From Paraphaeosphaeria minitans (Eukaryota; Ascomycota; Dothideomycetes; Pleosporales; Didymosphaeriaceae), in NCBI GenBank assembly GCA_015832175.1, contig WJXW01000002.1:1612001-1676000 (forward strand): a DNA stretch of 64,000 nt, given 5' to 3'. Every line of letters begins with the position of its first letter. Positions within the stretch are counted from its first letter, which is position 1. Under the pieces are notes generated by a model, which was not told the origin of the DNA, made no database searches, and was given only the letters and a program-made list of their open reading frames with translations. Shown here in pieces: positions 10,852 to 21,048 of this stretch. Both the position numbers and the translations under genes were made by a program.

Positions 10852-13693
10852 ATGGAACAGCAAGCGGCTTTCGCAAACGTGACCTCGTTCCTACCCTCAC
10901 CGGCGGACCTGCTCATGGCCGTACCGCGCCTACTTTCCAGAGCAGGTGCACTTGGCGAGCACATAGACAGCGTCTTTGGCAAGATTCGGACAGGCGGCAG
11001 CATCATCGCCGAACCGACCGCCAATCTCACCAACGCGACCGCCGCGACGACGGGCAGATTTGTTCAAGAGTCCATCGCCGCCGCTACGAATGCAGGCTTG
11101 GCATTCCAGGACGACATGAATTTCTTCCAGGCGCTGAAGAACGTGGGCTCGTTCTTCAGCTACATCACATCCAAGTGGGCCATAGCAACCTTATCCATTG
11201 TAACAAACCCCCGCAGCCGTCTGGGCATGGCTAAGAACCCATATCTGACCTTCTGCTAGGCCATTATTCTCAACCGTACATACTTCTACGCTTCAAGCCG
11301 AGTGCCCCTCTCGTTCGACCGACTCCATCTGCGCTTTGCGCTCTACCTTCTTCCGCTGCTCTTGTTCGCATATCGCATACAGAATGTACTTCGAGCCATC
11401 CGCTGCCAGACAAATCCGAGTTGGACGGGCATGCAATACGGGCCCACTGGGCGACAGTTGGACACCGATTTCGCCGGCGACGGTGGCTATGTCTGGCGAG
11501 CAAGTTCATCTGCACTCTTCTGGGAAGATGTGGAGCAGTCTTGCAGGGCAGTCAACATGCTCCCGCTCGCACCAGATGCGACACGGCCGGCTGGCTCTCT
11601 GGCACTATTGTGGCCCTTGTTCATCTCGCTCGGATTCGGTCAATTCGTCGAGACATTGGCATGTGCTCTTCAGGGACGTCACCCGGTCCCAGAGGTAGGC
11701 ATGACTATCTTCGAACATTCATTGGCCTTCGCAGAGGCAGAAGCAGTGGTGTCTCGACCGTTCGCCCTGGATTCTAGTCGTTTCTTTAAGCCGCAAACAG
11801 TCTTCACCCCTGATTCCACCAAACTCACACTGGCTCGGTCGACGGTATCTGCATTTGCAAATGTACCTCCTGAAGTGCTATTGATATCATTGATTTCTAG
11901 TGTCAGCCATTTTTCAAGCAATTTCCTCGCTATCTTTGGGTACCGCGCCCGGTTTCGGCTTGTTACCACTGGCATATGGGGCGCTGCTTATATGGCCACC
12001 TTCGCTTGGAGTCTGATCCAATTTGTAACGAATGGGTTTGATTCCGGCGGCCACGTCGGTATCTTGAGATTCCCTACGGTTTGCATGCTTGGTTTCATTC
12101 CACATCTTGTCATTATTGCCGGCATTCTATGCTGTGGCGGTACGTATCCGACCACATGACCTATCTAGAATTCACTGACGTTTCCCAGTTATTTACCTGC
12201 TCGCACTGGCAATTACCGTCCTTAACCCTCCACCTGGTCAGCCCAATACAACTTGGCGCGAGCGGCTTTCGACAGCTTATGGGAATCTCCATGCTAACAT
12301 ACATCTCTCTGCGATTACGCCGCTGAGTATCAGCTGGAACGAGGACTTCTATACTGCTGTACTGAAGGTTGGTCTTACTGTTCTAACCGCCGCGAGCGAG
12401 GCGGTCTTCTTGAACGAAGCTATGCGCGTCAATGTGCACTCATCGACTTGGTTAGAACGAAAGAGGTATTACGAAGCGACGACTCGCCGCAGACTCGCAG
12501 GAGAAAAGGCACATAACGAAGCTGGAGGGAACGCTCAATCTACTTCCGGATATGCGCAGGAGAGAAAGACGCAAGGCCCAGATGCGTCCTTACCCGATAC
12601 TATTGTAGGTTCGGGACAGGGGAACCAAGGCGGTGGAACCCAACAGCGGCAAAATAGATGGTGGCCGACTGTTCGCTTCCTCCAAGGCATTGTGGTACTT
12701 TTGCTGTACGTGCAGGCCAGGCTAGTGATGGCCATTATGCAGAAGCTTCACATCACCTGGCGACCTCGGTTTCTTACTCATTTCTCTCGAATGCGGATAC
12801 ATGAAGAAGCTCAGCGTCGACATAGCGTTGCGCCGTCGGAGCGAGAGTCGTGGCTCGATGATAACGATATCGGCGGGAGTAGGATTCGAACACGGCCAGA
12901 TATCTCGTTCGACGTGGAAACATTTACGCGGGAGAATTGGCAGAGAAACGGCATGTTGCATGAGCGAGACTCTGAAGAGCGCATGTCCAACCACCTATAT
13001 GACTGGTGGAAACGCGGCGGTAAGTGGGGCGACGTCGACGCGAGCGGCGATTATGTTCCATCGCCTGCTGATGAGGATGACACCACAAGTGTCATCTCAT
13101 TCTCGACCACATCAGATGCGAATGAGTGGTCGGATACGGACGATGAGGGACAGCGAACGCCGACACAGACCTCTTATCGGGACGTTCGCGAGTCTACACC
13201 AATTCATGCCGATACGCTTGATCTTTCCCGCTTATCACGCCTGCTGGACCCGCGATCGAAAGACGACAGGGAAGAGGCTAGGATGCTTGGACGGCACCTG
13301 CAGAGCCCTGGTGTGATGACGCGCTCACAGTACGGCAAGGTCCTTCAAAGCAACGATGTCAGGCTATTAGCGTCAGCTCGTCACCGTAACGCCGGCGCTG
13401 CTCCAATGTCACCAGACGAGGAAGAACAGGTGTTGGAAGAATTCATGCTCGAGAAACGGGATGCGGCCGCTAAGACTAATCCTGGCTCATGGGACAGCGG
13501 TGCAGAAGGTATGGGTAGCGATGGTCCTCAGTGTGTGGTGTGTCAGGTCAGTCCTCGCACAGTTCTAATCTGGCCTTGCGGCTGTTTGTCTCTGTGTGAT
13601 GACTGCAGGGTCGGGCTGGCATCGAAGAACTACTCCGCCTGCGTGTGCTGCCGCACCAACGTCACGGCGTACTCGAGGCTGTTCGTTCCTTGA
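10852..13693 (+). CDS. Asi3-like multi-pass membrane RING-type ubiquitin ligase
   Basis: Exons 10852-11199, 11260-12139, 12189-13693 give 910 residues. Several hydrophobic segments are seen in the first half (for example LRFALYLLPLLLFAYRI, LALLWPLFISLGFGQFV, CMLGFIPHLVIIAGILCC|VIYLLALAITVL) and one near FLQGIVVLLLYVQ. The long middle is acidic and disordered. The extreme C-terminus is a C3HC4-type RING-like finger: CVVCQVSPRTVLIWPCGCLS, then CDDCR and CVCCRTNV, ending SRLFVP. This arrangement matches Asi1/Asi3-type inner-nuclear-membrane ubiquitin ligases that degrade mislocalised membrane proteins and latent transcription factors in yeast; location here is inferred by homology. Both introns fall within or beside membrane segments and joining keeps them intact. 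Confidence 0.8.
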
Positions 13694-13938
13694 GAGATTC
13701 ACTCTGTACTTGTTTACCTATAGACATTTGTCGTTCTTAGTACATGTTCAATTTTCCTCGGATGATGTTGCAAATTTGGTGACGGCTGAAGAGATCGTAT
13801 GCACTTGTGGATACAGCTCCTATCTACACGACCCGTCTCAATGACTTTTCAAACTAAAAACGTGCACATCAATCTCACAGCCATCCCTCACTCCTTGGGT
13901 CTCAAGCTCTGCGTAGTTTTGGTCAAGTTGTTCGCCAT

Positions 13939-14640
13939 TCAGCGTTTTATCGGCTTCTCCAACCCCTTGGTGGCTGCAATCTTTCTCCTTCCACGTATCC
14001 TTGTCGTGTGGTACTTGACCTTGCACTGCGCGCACCGAGCGACAGCGTAACCAGCGATATCGACCTCGTTCCTCCCCGTCTGCTGCTCTTGCTGCTGCTT
14101 GGAGATAATGTCGTTTTTCTTGGCTTGGCATGACGTTGTGTCTTGTGTCGTGTACGATTTAGACAGGATCGTGGGAAATTCCTGAGACGTTCGGTCAGAT
14201 GGCCACTCTTCATTTTCACACTCATATTCAGCTGCTCGGGCTTCCAGTCACTACGGTGCTGTTCTCACGGGAGTAGATTTCGCAATTAGGATTCTTGCTG
14301 TTAAGATTTTGAAATGTGGTGTCTGCCGTGGATGCTGCTGGGCGATGTGATTGACGTCACGCGATACCCCTTGTATCACGACGCGTATCTTTGGTAAGAA
14401 TGAAGGGAGGCGCGGGTAGCGTGGAGAAATTATATACGACTTATATTGATGATTCCGGTCCAAGTACAACTCTGGGCGTGTCAAGAAGCTCTTATTTGTC
14501 GAGAGGGTCATAGGTTGGCCAGAGCAATCATCTGCTGGCCAGTTACCAGGTAGTTGAGACTCCACCACCGTAGATACTAAAGTAGTATCCACGGCCTTGA
14601 ACGACCTACCTATCTGACTGCTGTCCAAGTGTGAGTACAT
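13939..14640 (-). CDS. Tentative small protein with CxxC motif and basic C-terminus
   Basis: Not a confident gene. The minus frame 14247-13939 is open for about 100 codons, lacks any ATG, and encodes a Gln-rich stretch, then GRNEVDIAGYAVARCAQCKV and a basic tail (TTRIRGRRKIAATKG..PIKR). An in-frame phase-0 join to an upstream frame is possible: exon 14640-14269 (ATG MYSHLDSSQ), donor GTGAGA, a 48-nt intron with an AGTGAC-like branch site, acceptor ATGAG, then exon 14220-13939, giving 217 residues. The second exon looks protein-like; the first is less convincing. I do not recognise the family. Its start would lie only 66 bp from the divergent gene at 14707. Confidence 0.3.
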
Positions 14641-14706
14641 GACACCGCCAACACGACATATCGCAAACGGAACGACGGGAGCAAACCCTCCATCCAACCC
14701 TACGCC

Positions 14707-15621
14707 ATGGAGCAACCCACCGATGCCGAGATCCTCGACGCAACACGCGCACTATACAACTCAACGCCAAATGTAGGACGTGCGAAAGCTCTCGTCACAC
14801 TGAAAACCGAGAACAATTGGGACATCGGAAACAAGCGATTCAAGAGGCTGCTCGAGGCGAGCGACGTGGCTCAGAACAATGCTGCGGGTGCGAAAGAGGA
14901 GGACACGACAGGTGGAGCTCAACAGCAACTCGAACCCCCCAAACCTGCCTCGACGCCCATCCAGCTGCCAAAAGATGCGCATGCCGCACTCGTGCGCTAC
15001 ATGGAGACCAGTATACGGTGCTTCAGGATCTACGGCCGGGGAGCGTACGACTACGGCGTGAGTCCGAACATGGATCAGCAGCTCCTGATCGGGGTACGTA
15101 TTCCCCACCCGTTGGAATTGGAAATGTATCTGAGCGGCACGTCGTAGATCTGCCATGGTCGTCTCCTCCGCCTCGGAGCACCTGGGCCGTGGGATGAAAA
15201 GACGAAAATCTACATCGCCAGCAGCAGCGAAATGTACACCATCTGGAACTACTGGTGGGCCGCAGGACGCAAGGTTGGCCTGGCCAAGGAGGATATCGGA
15301 AGGCAGCTGGAAGCAGAGTGAGCAGATCATGCTTGTTTCGGTTGGAAGGGTGCTGATTTGCTTAGGTACGGCGTCGATCCCACTCCGTGGCTGCCTGTCT
15401 TGAGCAAGGCGCAATTGCTGCAGCGTAAGGCCGTGTTCAAGGCCAAGTCTTTGGATCTGAAGCGCGCGATGCTGGAGTCGGACCCGGAAGCACGGAAGGT
15501 CATTCCGGTCGATTCGAAGGGTGGGCCGGTTTGGGATGAGGAGGTTCATGGAGAGTACGCCGTTCTGGTGGTAAAGATTAGTAAGGCGGATGGAGTAACG
15601 GAGTACGGTGCGGTTGAGTGA
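14707..15621 (+). CDS. Conserved fungal protein of unknown function
   Basis: Exons 14707-15093, 15148-15317, 15366-15621 give 270 residues. The N-terminal ~50 residues (DAEILDATRALYNSTPNVGRA..LLEA) look like a short helical module often placed at the start of fungal regulatory proteins. The main part contains IRCFRIYGRGAYDYG, then MYTIWNYWWAAGRKVGLAKE and YGVDPTPWLPVLSKAQ, which read smoothly across both splice joins. No catalytic motif is visible and I cannot name a function. A long antisense frame covers the same region but reads as low-complexity shadow. Confidence 0.7.
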
Positions 15622-15827
15622 GCATGCATCTGTTCATGCGAGGTTATCAGGGTGATAAACGTGGCGTATTCTCTTTGCGGTAGGAACTGGAAAATAAGAG
15701 GTGTAATGTAAGGTTTCTTTCGACTATGATTATCGGTGGCAAAGATTCTAAGGAGAACCCCGCGTTCAGTAACCAAAAGTTTTACTCCAAGCTTTCTGTC
15801 GACCTTTTACTTGTTAATATGTGTCGT

Positions 15828-18599
15828 TTAGTCCATGGCAATACTTTGTATGCCACGGAAAGGCAGAGTGAGGTGGGCAATACCATGAACGTGGCCCTTC
15901 CAAAAATCATCCAAGCCGCCGCCCCAATCCCCAATTCCAATCCACCTAGGCAGGACTGTTTCCATTAGCGAGCAACCAAAAAGAGCGAACGCGGATACTC
16001 GCATCTCTACACCCTGATCGAGCTGGAATGTGTCGCTCGTCCACCCGTAAACGCGTTCAAGCCTCCTGCCAAAACGACGGGCCATGATGTAGGGGATGTC
16101 GCTATCAGGATGGGGCTCGTGGAACTGGATGCTCCGTTCCACGGCAGTATTGCCGTGGGGCGTGAACTGCCAGGCCGAACCTTGGAGTTTCTCGGCCGCG
16201 AACCCGGTCCGAATCATGGCCCGCACGAACGCATCCCACTTGATGATCTTCGAGACCTCGCCTTCACTGTACGTGTTCGTACCGAAGATTGTCTTGAGGG
16301 TCTTGAACGTTCGTTTGTCCACGCGGCGGATCTCTGGCTGGTCAGGTGCTGCATCGGAAGGGTCTGGAGCGTCGAGGATTGCTTCGGTGACCTGTGCCTG
16401 TTCTGGCAACCCGTGAGTCTTGAGTTTCTTCTTCGCTTCTGGGGACCGGTCGAAGGCTCCAGTAACCTGCTTGGATCGGTCGTGGAGGTAGTCCGGTATA
16501 GGTACGAAGACATCGTCCAACCTAGGCGATGAAAGTTTCTCGATCCACGGCGGAGTACGGCGCACTTCCCCCACGACGTACGGCTTGATGTATTCGTGCT
16601 GAGCATGTCCAGACTGCTTCTCATACCAGGAATCTACATGACTCCAGAATTTGTCGAGGTTCTGCTCTGCTTTCCGCATCTGCTCCACGTTTTTGCGATT
16701 GGGGTAATGATGGATCGGATACGTCAAACAGCCGCGGGATGGATCCACCACGGACACCAGGAGTGAGCACCCCACGATGTTGAAGACCCAGGTTCTAAAG
16801 TCGTGAATTTCGTCTCCGGTTACATGCCAAGTACGATTCGATGTTCGTTCTGACATTATGATCTCAGGCGTAGCCATCCACATAGCGATCTGGCGAATAC
16901 ATTCCGTAACAATGGACAATTCGGCAACCTTGCAGGCTACCACCGACGAGATCATGGTTCGACGTTTGGAATTGTCTTTCAAAACCATGTCCAACCTGTC
17001 CAAGACATGGAATAGCAACTTCTCGTCAATGTCTTCCTGGGACGCGAGGTTATCAAGTTGGTCAAGAGTAATGCAGATTTCCGAGACCAAGAGGCCACTC
17101 GTGGTGTTTTTCTTCATCATAAGCTTATGCCCGCAGGTGTCTTTCAATCCATGGCAGCCTTCATGACGTATATACAAGTGTCGCAAGCCAGGCGAGCCAC
17201 TTGCGCTGGCTACAATGGTGTTCATAAGCTTGTAGAGCATCTGATAAGCTAGGTCGCGGAGGGTGCCTACAATGTTGCGAAAATCGTGAAGATCACCGAT
17301 CTGCCCACTCGTGGTCAGCCGGCACAGCTTATCGGTTTTCTCAAAGAGCGACTTCCAGAGCCCAAGGTCCATGTATGCATCCACGACAATTTCCTTCAGG
17401 ACATGTGATGTGAACTCAGGTCTTCCCACTCGCCAATGAACTCGTCCTTTTGTGTCTTTGACCAGCTCAGGTTGATGGCTTGAAATGTCTTTGATGGTGT
17501 CGTTCATGTATGACGGGTCTTCGCGCAATGCCCGTACATGCTCTTTGGCATTGCTGAAGGCGCCATCAAAATATGCTCGCAGCCGATTGAAATCTACGGA
17601 CGATCGCGCACGGTATGGAGCAAAAAGCACCATGTCTGAGAATAGGGTATGGCTCGTCTCTTGTATTGCCGCAGTTTCGCCACTCGCAACGTATGTATCT
17701 CTCGGCGTCGAGATGGGAGCATTTTTCAGAGAGTCTTCGTCCATGTCGTGGAGAATCGCGCGGACGCAACCCAAAAGAAATGTGTATATACGCTCCTGAA
17801 CATACAGCATGTGGAGACCGTGGCCCAAGCAACGATAAAACACTTCTTTGTTGGTTGGGTCAAAAGCGCCCACCGGCCCTACGACAATGACGGCTTCTCC
17901 GTACTTCCCAGGCTCTGGGTCCTTTGTGAATTGGAAATCCAACCTGACATTCTCGCTTCCATGTCCCCGACAAGTCGGCCTGCTAAAATAAGGACTGAAC
18001 TCATCTTCTGTATTGGCGAATGTCCAGGGCAAGTTGAAGGCACGGGCGCTCAAGAACACCAGCAATGGCTGTGGCTTGCTTAGGTCTTCAAGATTGATGT
18101 AGGGAAACACAATTGGATCGGCCATGGAACAAGAGCCTTTGTAAATCCCGTTGACTTCCTCAGTTGCGAGATTGGAATCCGTACGGTGTGATGTTGCCAT
18201 TGTCGGGAAAACTTCCAGAAGAAGTGTTTGTCGTTCGGCACGTTTCTTTGCTGCCCATCGACGTCGGATGAGCGGCTCATGGCGCTCCATAATTTCCTTG
18301 AGGTGGATGAAGGCTTTACAAAGACTCATGCTCAGATTTTCAGCGTGGGACTCGATTTTCAGAGCAAACTCCATCGTCATGGCTTCCGGACTGTAGAGTT
18401 GACGCAGAGCTTCTTTGAGCTCGTGAGATGTAGCGTATTCCACACGCTCGGTTTGTTTCGCCACCACGTTGTCCAAGTCGCCTCCAATGTTTTCTGGCAT
18501 GTCTCGATCCTGGGCAAGGGTCGTAGCCACTACGAGTTCTCTCATTGGAGCCCGGATGCGATACGCGGTGCTTTTCGCCGGCAGCATTTTCGAATTCAT
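15828..18599 (-). CDS. Large fungal protein with C-terminal HicA-like module
   Basis: An uninterrupted frame of 923 residues from the first real ATG (MNSKMLPAKS); the frame extends four codons further only through a TTG. The body matches a widespread family of large fungal proteins without known function (segments such as HGLHMLYVQERIYTFLLGC and RFQSA..FDGAFSNAKEHVRALREDPSYM). Near the C-terminus, residues about 788-861 form a compact unit: WDAFVRAMIRTGF, GSAWQFTP, IQFHEPHP, then GRRLERVYGW, the order of the bacterial HicA dsRBD-like fold (GF..GSH..F....H). About 62 further residues follow and look unlike coding sequence of the family; a missed small 3' intron is possible. The function is unknown. 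Confidence 0.75.
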   Translation of the reverse strand: MNSKMLPAKSTAYRIRAPMRELVVATTLAQDRDMPENIGGDLDNVVAKQTERVEYATSHELKEALRQLYSPEAMTMEFALKIESHAENLSMSLCKAFIHLKEIMERHEPLIRRRWAAKKRAERQTLLLEVFPTMATSHRTDSNLATEEVNGIYKGSCSMADPIVFPYINLEDLSKPQPLLVFLSARAFNLPWTFANTEDEFSPYFSRPTCRGHGSENVRLDFQFTKDPEPGKYGEAVIVVGPVGAFDPTNKEVFYRCLGHGLHMLYVQERIYTFLLGCVRAILHDMDEDSLKNAPISTPRDTYVASGETAAIQETSHTLFSDMVLFAPYRARSSVDFNRLRAYFDGAFSNAKEHVRALREDPSYMNDTIKDISSHQPELVKDTKGRVHWRVGRPEFTSHVLKEIVVDAYMDLGLWKSLFEKTDKLCRLTTSGQIGDLHDFRNIVGTLRDLAYQMLYKLMNTIVASASGSPGLRHLYIRHEGCHGLKDTCGHKLMMKKNTTSGLLVSEICITLDQLDNLASQEDIDEKLLFHVLDRLDMVLKDNSKRRTMISSVVACKVAELSIVTECIRQIAMWMATPEIIMSERTSNRTWHVTGDEIHDFRTWVFNIVGCSLLVSVVDPSRGCLTYPIHHYPNRKNVEQMRKAEQNLDKFWSHVDSWYEKQSGHAQHEYIKPYVVGEVRRTPPWIEKLSSPRLDDVFVPIPDYLHDRSKQVTGAFDRSPEAKKKLKTHGLPEQAQVTEAILDAPDPSDAAPDQPEIRRVDKRTFKTLKTIFGTNTYSEGEVSKIIKWDAFVRAMIRTGFAAEKLQGSAWQFTPHGNTAVERSIQFHEPHPDSDIPYIMARRFGRRLERVYGWTSDTFQLDQGVEMRVSAFALFGCSLMETVLPRWIGIGDWGGGLDDFWKGHVHGIAHLTLPFRGIQSIAMD

Positions 18600-19432
18600 A
18601 TTTGTGGTCAACTATGGTACGCGATTGCAGACCGTGCGTACATTGAAGGGACTGTAAGATGTTTTTTTTTTCGGTGAGAAGAGTTTGTGATGGAGAGAGA
18701 GAATTGCGCGAAATAGACGAAGCAAACGCCGCATGGGGCTGCTGAGGTAATGACGATTGATAGCAGCAAGGTGAGAGACAGACAGTATTCCGAAGCAAAC
18801 GCATACTAACAAAACGGCCTAGTGTACGTCATATAAAACGTCTCACGTACCCATGTTCCGGGGGAAATTACACTCAGAACGAGTGAAACTTCTTTATGTT
18901 TGGATTTTTCACTCCACTTAAGCGACCCGTTTCCTGAGCCTTCCAGCTTCACCTTTGACATATTACTTGCAAACGAACGCAAAGCTCGCTCTAGCCTCAT
19001 CAATAGCCGCCCTCAAAAGCATATCTTTGGCCTAAGTGTCCCATAGCTGAAGGGTCAACAGCCTCGGCGCTGTGTTGGCCAAAAAAGAAAGTTGCTACTG
19101 ATGAGCCTCTGAATGCTAGAGCGAGGTATATACAAGACTAGTCATTGTTCCATTCACCTCAACGTGTTGGCCTGACAACCGCTACGACCACAGCACCAAA
19201 TTCAACCGCCACTATGGCCACTTCACGGAGAAACGCCCTCTATATAACGCAGACGTGCGCTTGAAAACACCTCGTCACCCAACACTCCACCATCCACTGC
19301 ATCGCACACGCAAATCTCGACGCACGAGAACTTCGAGACCGACAAGACAAAGCAAGCAGTCACGGGATAGGAACCGTTCTATAGAATCAACCGGGCAAAA
19401 GAAAAATAGACTACATCTCCATCCCACCCAAA
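18600..19432. other. Divergent intergenic region
   Basis: Shared upstream region of the large minus-strand gene and the plus-strand Lys-rich gene. No gene is supported. A TATATAA sequence at 19241-19247 lies about 190 bp before the plus-strand ATG and could be its TATA element. Confidence 0.45.
19241..19247 (+). promoter_or_regulatory. Candidate TATA box
   Basis: TATATAA in the context CCTCTATATAACGC, upstream of the ATG at 19433. Position is plausible for a fungal promoter with a long leader; no other support. Confidence 0.3.
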
Positions 19433-20253
19433 ATGGCAGCAGCAAAGCGCAAAGCCCCCAAGAAGAAAGCCGCAAAGACGGCTCGAAACCGCCGACCCCG
19501 GGACTCCAAAACCCCAAGCAAGAAAGCCCGTAAGTCCACTACGCCATGCCATGCCATTCCATTCCAACTCCCTATCTTCCGCCCCTCCCTCCGCGCAAAC
19601 TAACACCCTCCCCAGCCACCGCAGCCCCAGCCCCAGGCAACGCAAACACCCCGCTCCTCGACCACCCCTACGCCCACCTCCCCTTCTCCACGCGCCGCAG
19701 CCTCGACGCAACAAACCACGGCTTCAACCACATCAAACCCGCCCCCGCTCCCCTGACGCTCCACCTCCGCCGCCCCACCCGCTACATCCCAGATCCGCAC
19801 CCCGCCCTCGTCCCGCACCTGATGCAACTCATGCAGAACAAGCTCTTCCTCGTGCGGCAGTACTTCCTCCCCGAGGCGAAGGCACTGATGTGGGCGGGTG
19901 CGGACCGCGGACCGCGGACGGCGAGCGAGAAGGTGGTGTTGGAGGAATTTGCGCGGGGGACGGGGCGTGGAGGGGCGGGGGTGGGGGTTAGTTATCGGGC
20001 GCAGGACTGCGTGAGGCTGGTGCTGTATTATGCGGCGCTGTTTGCGAAGGAGGATGGGGAGGGGGAGGGTGTCGCGGTGGAAGAGCGGGGGGAGGATTTG
20101 CGGTATCGGGGGATTGTGTGGGGGTGGCTGAGGGAGGAGATTGGGGGGCAGTTGCCGGGGAGTAAGGCGGTGAGGGAGGGGCGGGCGGAGGTTGTGATGG
20201 AGAGGGTGTTTGGGCTGACGAGTGCGGAGGTGGGAGGAGAGGGTGGAGCTTGA
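19433..20253 (+). CDS. Lys-rich N-terminus, conserved-looking hypothetical protein
   Basis: Exons 19433-19529 and 19616-20253 give 244 residues. The ATG (AAAATGGC context) opens MAAAKRKAPKKKAAKTARNR, a histone-tail-like basic stretch that could act as a nuclear signal or bind nucleic acid. After the intron the protein contains DHPYAHLPFSTRRSLDATNH and PALVPHLMQLMQNKLFLVRQ, then a Gly/Glu-rich C-terminal half with DCVRLVLYYAALFAKED. I recognise no domain. Codons in the second half are extremely GC-rich and G-rich, unlike the neighbours. Function unknown; nuclear location is inference. Confidence 0.6.
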
Positions 20254-21048
20254 GATGTGGGGTGAATTTGGTGATACTGAGAGTTGCTCCGAGGTACCGG
20301 ATGCCTAAACACCAGAAGAGTTTTCATCTGAGCGGCGGTCGAGGTGCGATAGTCTGAAGTGGATTAAAGCGTTGGTCTTCGTCGTTGATCAGCTTGCACA
20401 CTTGTTCAGAATCAAGTCCCATCTCCAAAACAATCCACCACATCTCGTTTCCACCATACCTACCTACAACCAGTGTTCTCCACCATCGCTTCAGCAGCAC
20501 ATTCCAAACTCCCTAGCCAATCCCATTTCCAGGTCACGAACCGGTTCCGAGAAAGAGAGATGGAGAGAAACAGAGCAACGCGTGAGACTAACACCCCCTC
20601 AGCATGTACCGATCCTGCTTAAAAGTTGACCTGTCCGGTGGTACCTAGGTACCTAGGTACACAGTCTATCTCATATCCAACCTAACATCTGCTACTTCCT
20701 ACCTGCTACCTCATCCCCCATCCCACCAAAACCAACACGAAAAAAAAGTCTTACGATACTACTAACCCATCCCGACCCACCAATCCACACACCTACACAG
20801 CGCCACATCCAAATTGCAAATCAACACAACAACTCTTGAAAAAAATTGAAAAAGAAATCGTGAGCAATATCTTTGAGACATGTACAGATCCAGTCGAAGC
20901 TGCCTCGCCCCAGAAAAAAAAGCAGCCGTGGTATATAACCTCCGCCCAAAGCAGTCCGTCCTATTCCCAACGCCAACGCCAACGCCAACGCACCAAGACG
21001 CCATATACTACACCCCGCAGAAAGTACTCCCCCCCCCCCCCCCCCGGC
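20254..21048. other. Convergent intergenic region
   Basis: Between the 3' ends of two convergent genes. It holds a perfect palindromic tandem ACCTAGGTACCTAGGTAC at about 20642-20659, a (CCAACG)-type short run near 20970-20990, and a 17-C homopolymer at 21029-21045, three bases from the stop codon of the transcription factor gene. No gene seen. Confidence 0.5.

Noticed and set aside
12881..12900. GGATTCGAAC, a tRNA T-loop-like string
   Set aside because: It lies inside the coding exon of the Asi3-like gene, without other tRNA arms.
14761..15549. 262-residue minus-strand frame opposite the spliced gene at 14707-15621
   Set aside because: The plus-strand exons have canonical splice sites and smooth protein sequence; the antisense frame has no family features.
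15828..18599. Reading the HicA-like module as part of a toxin-antitoxin pair
   Set aside because: It is one domain in a 923-residue eukaryotic protein with no HicB-like partner nearby.
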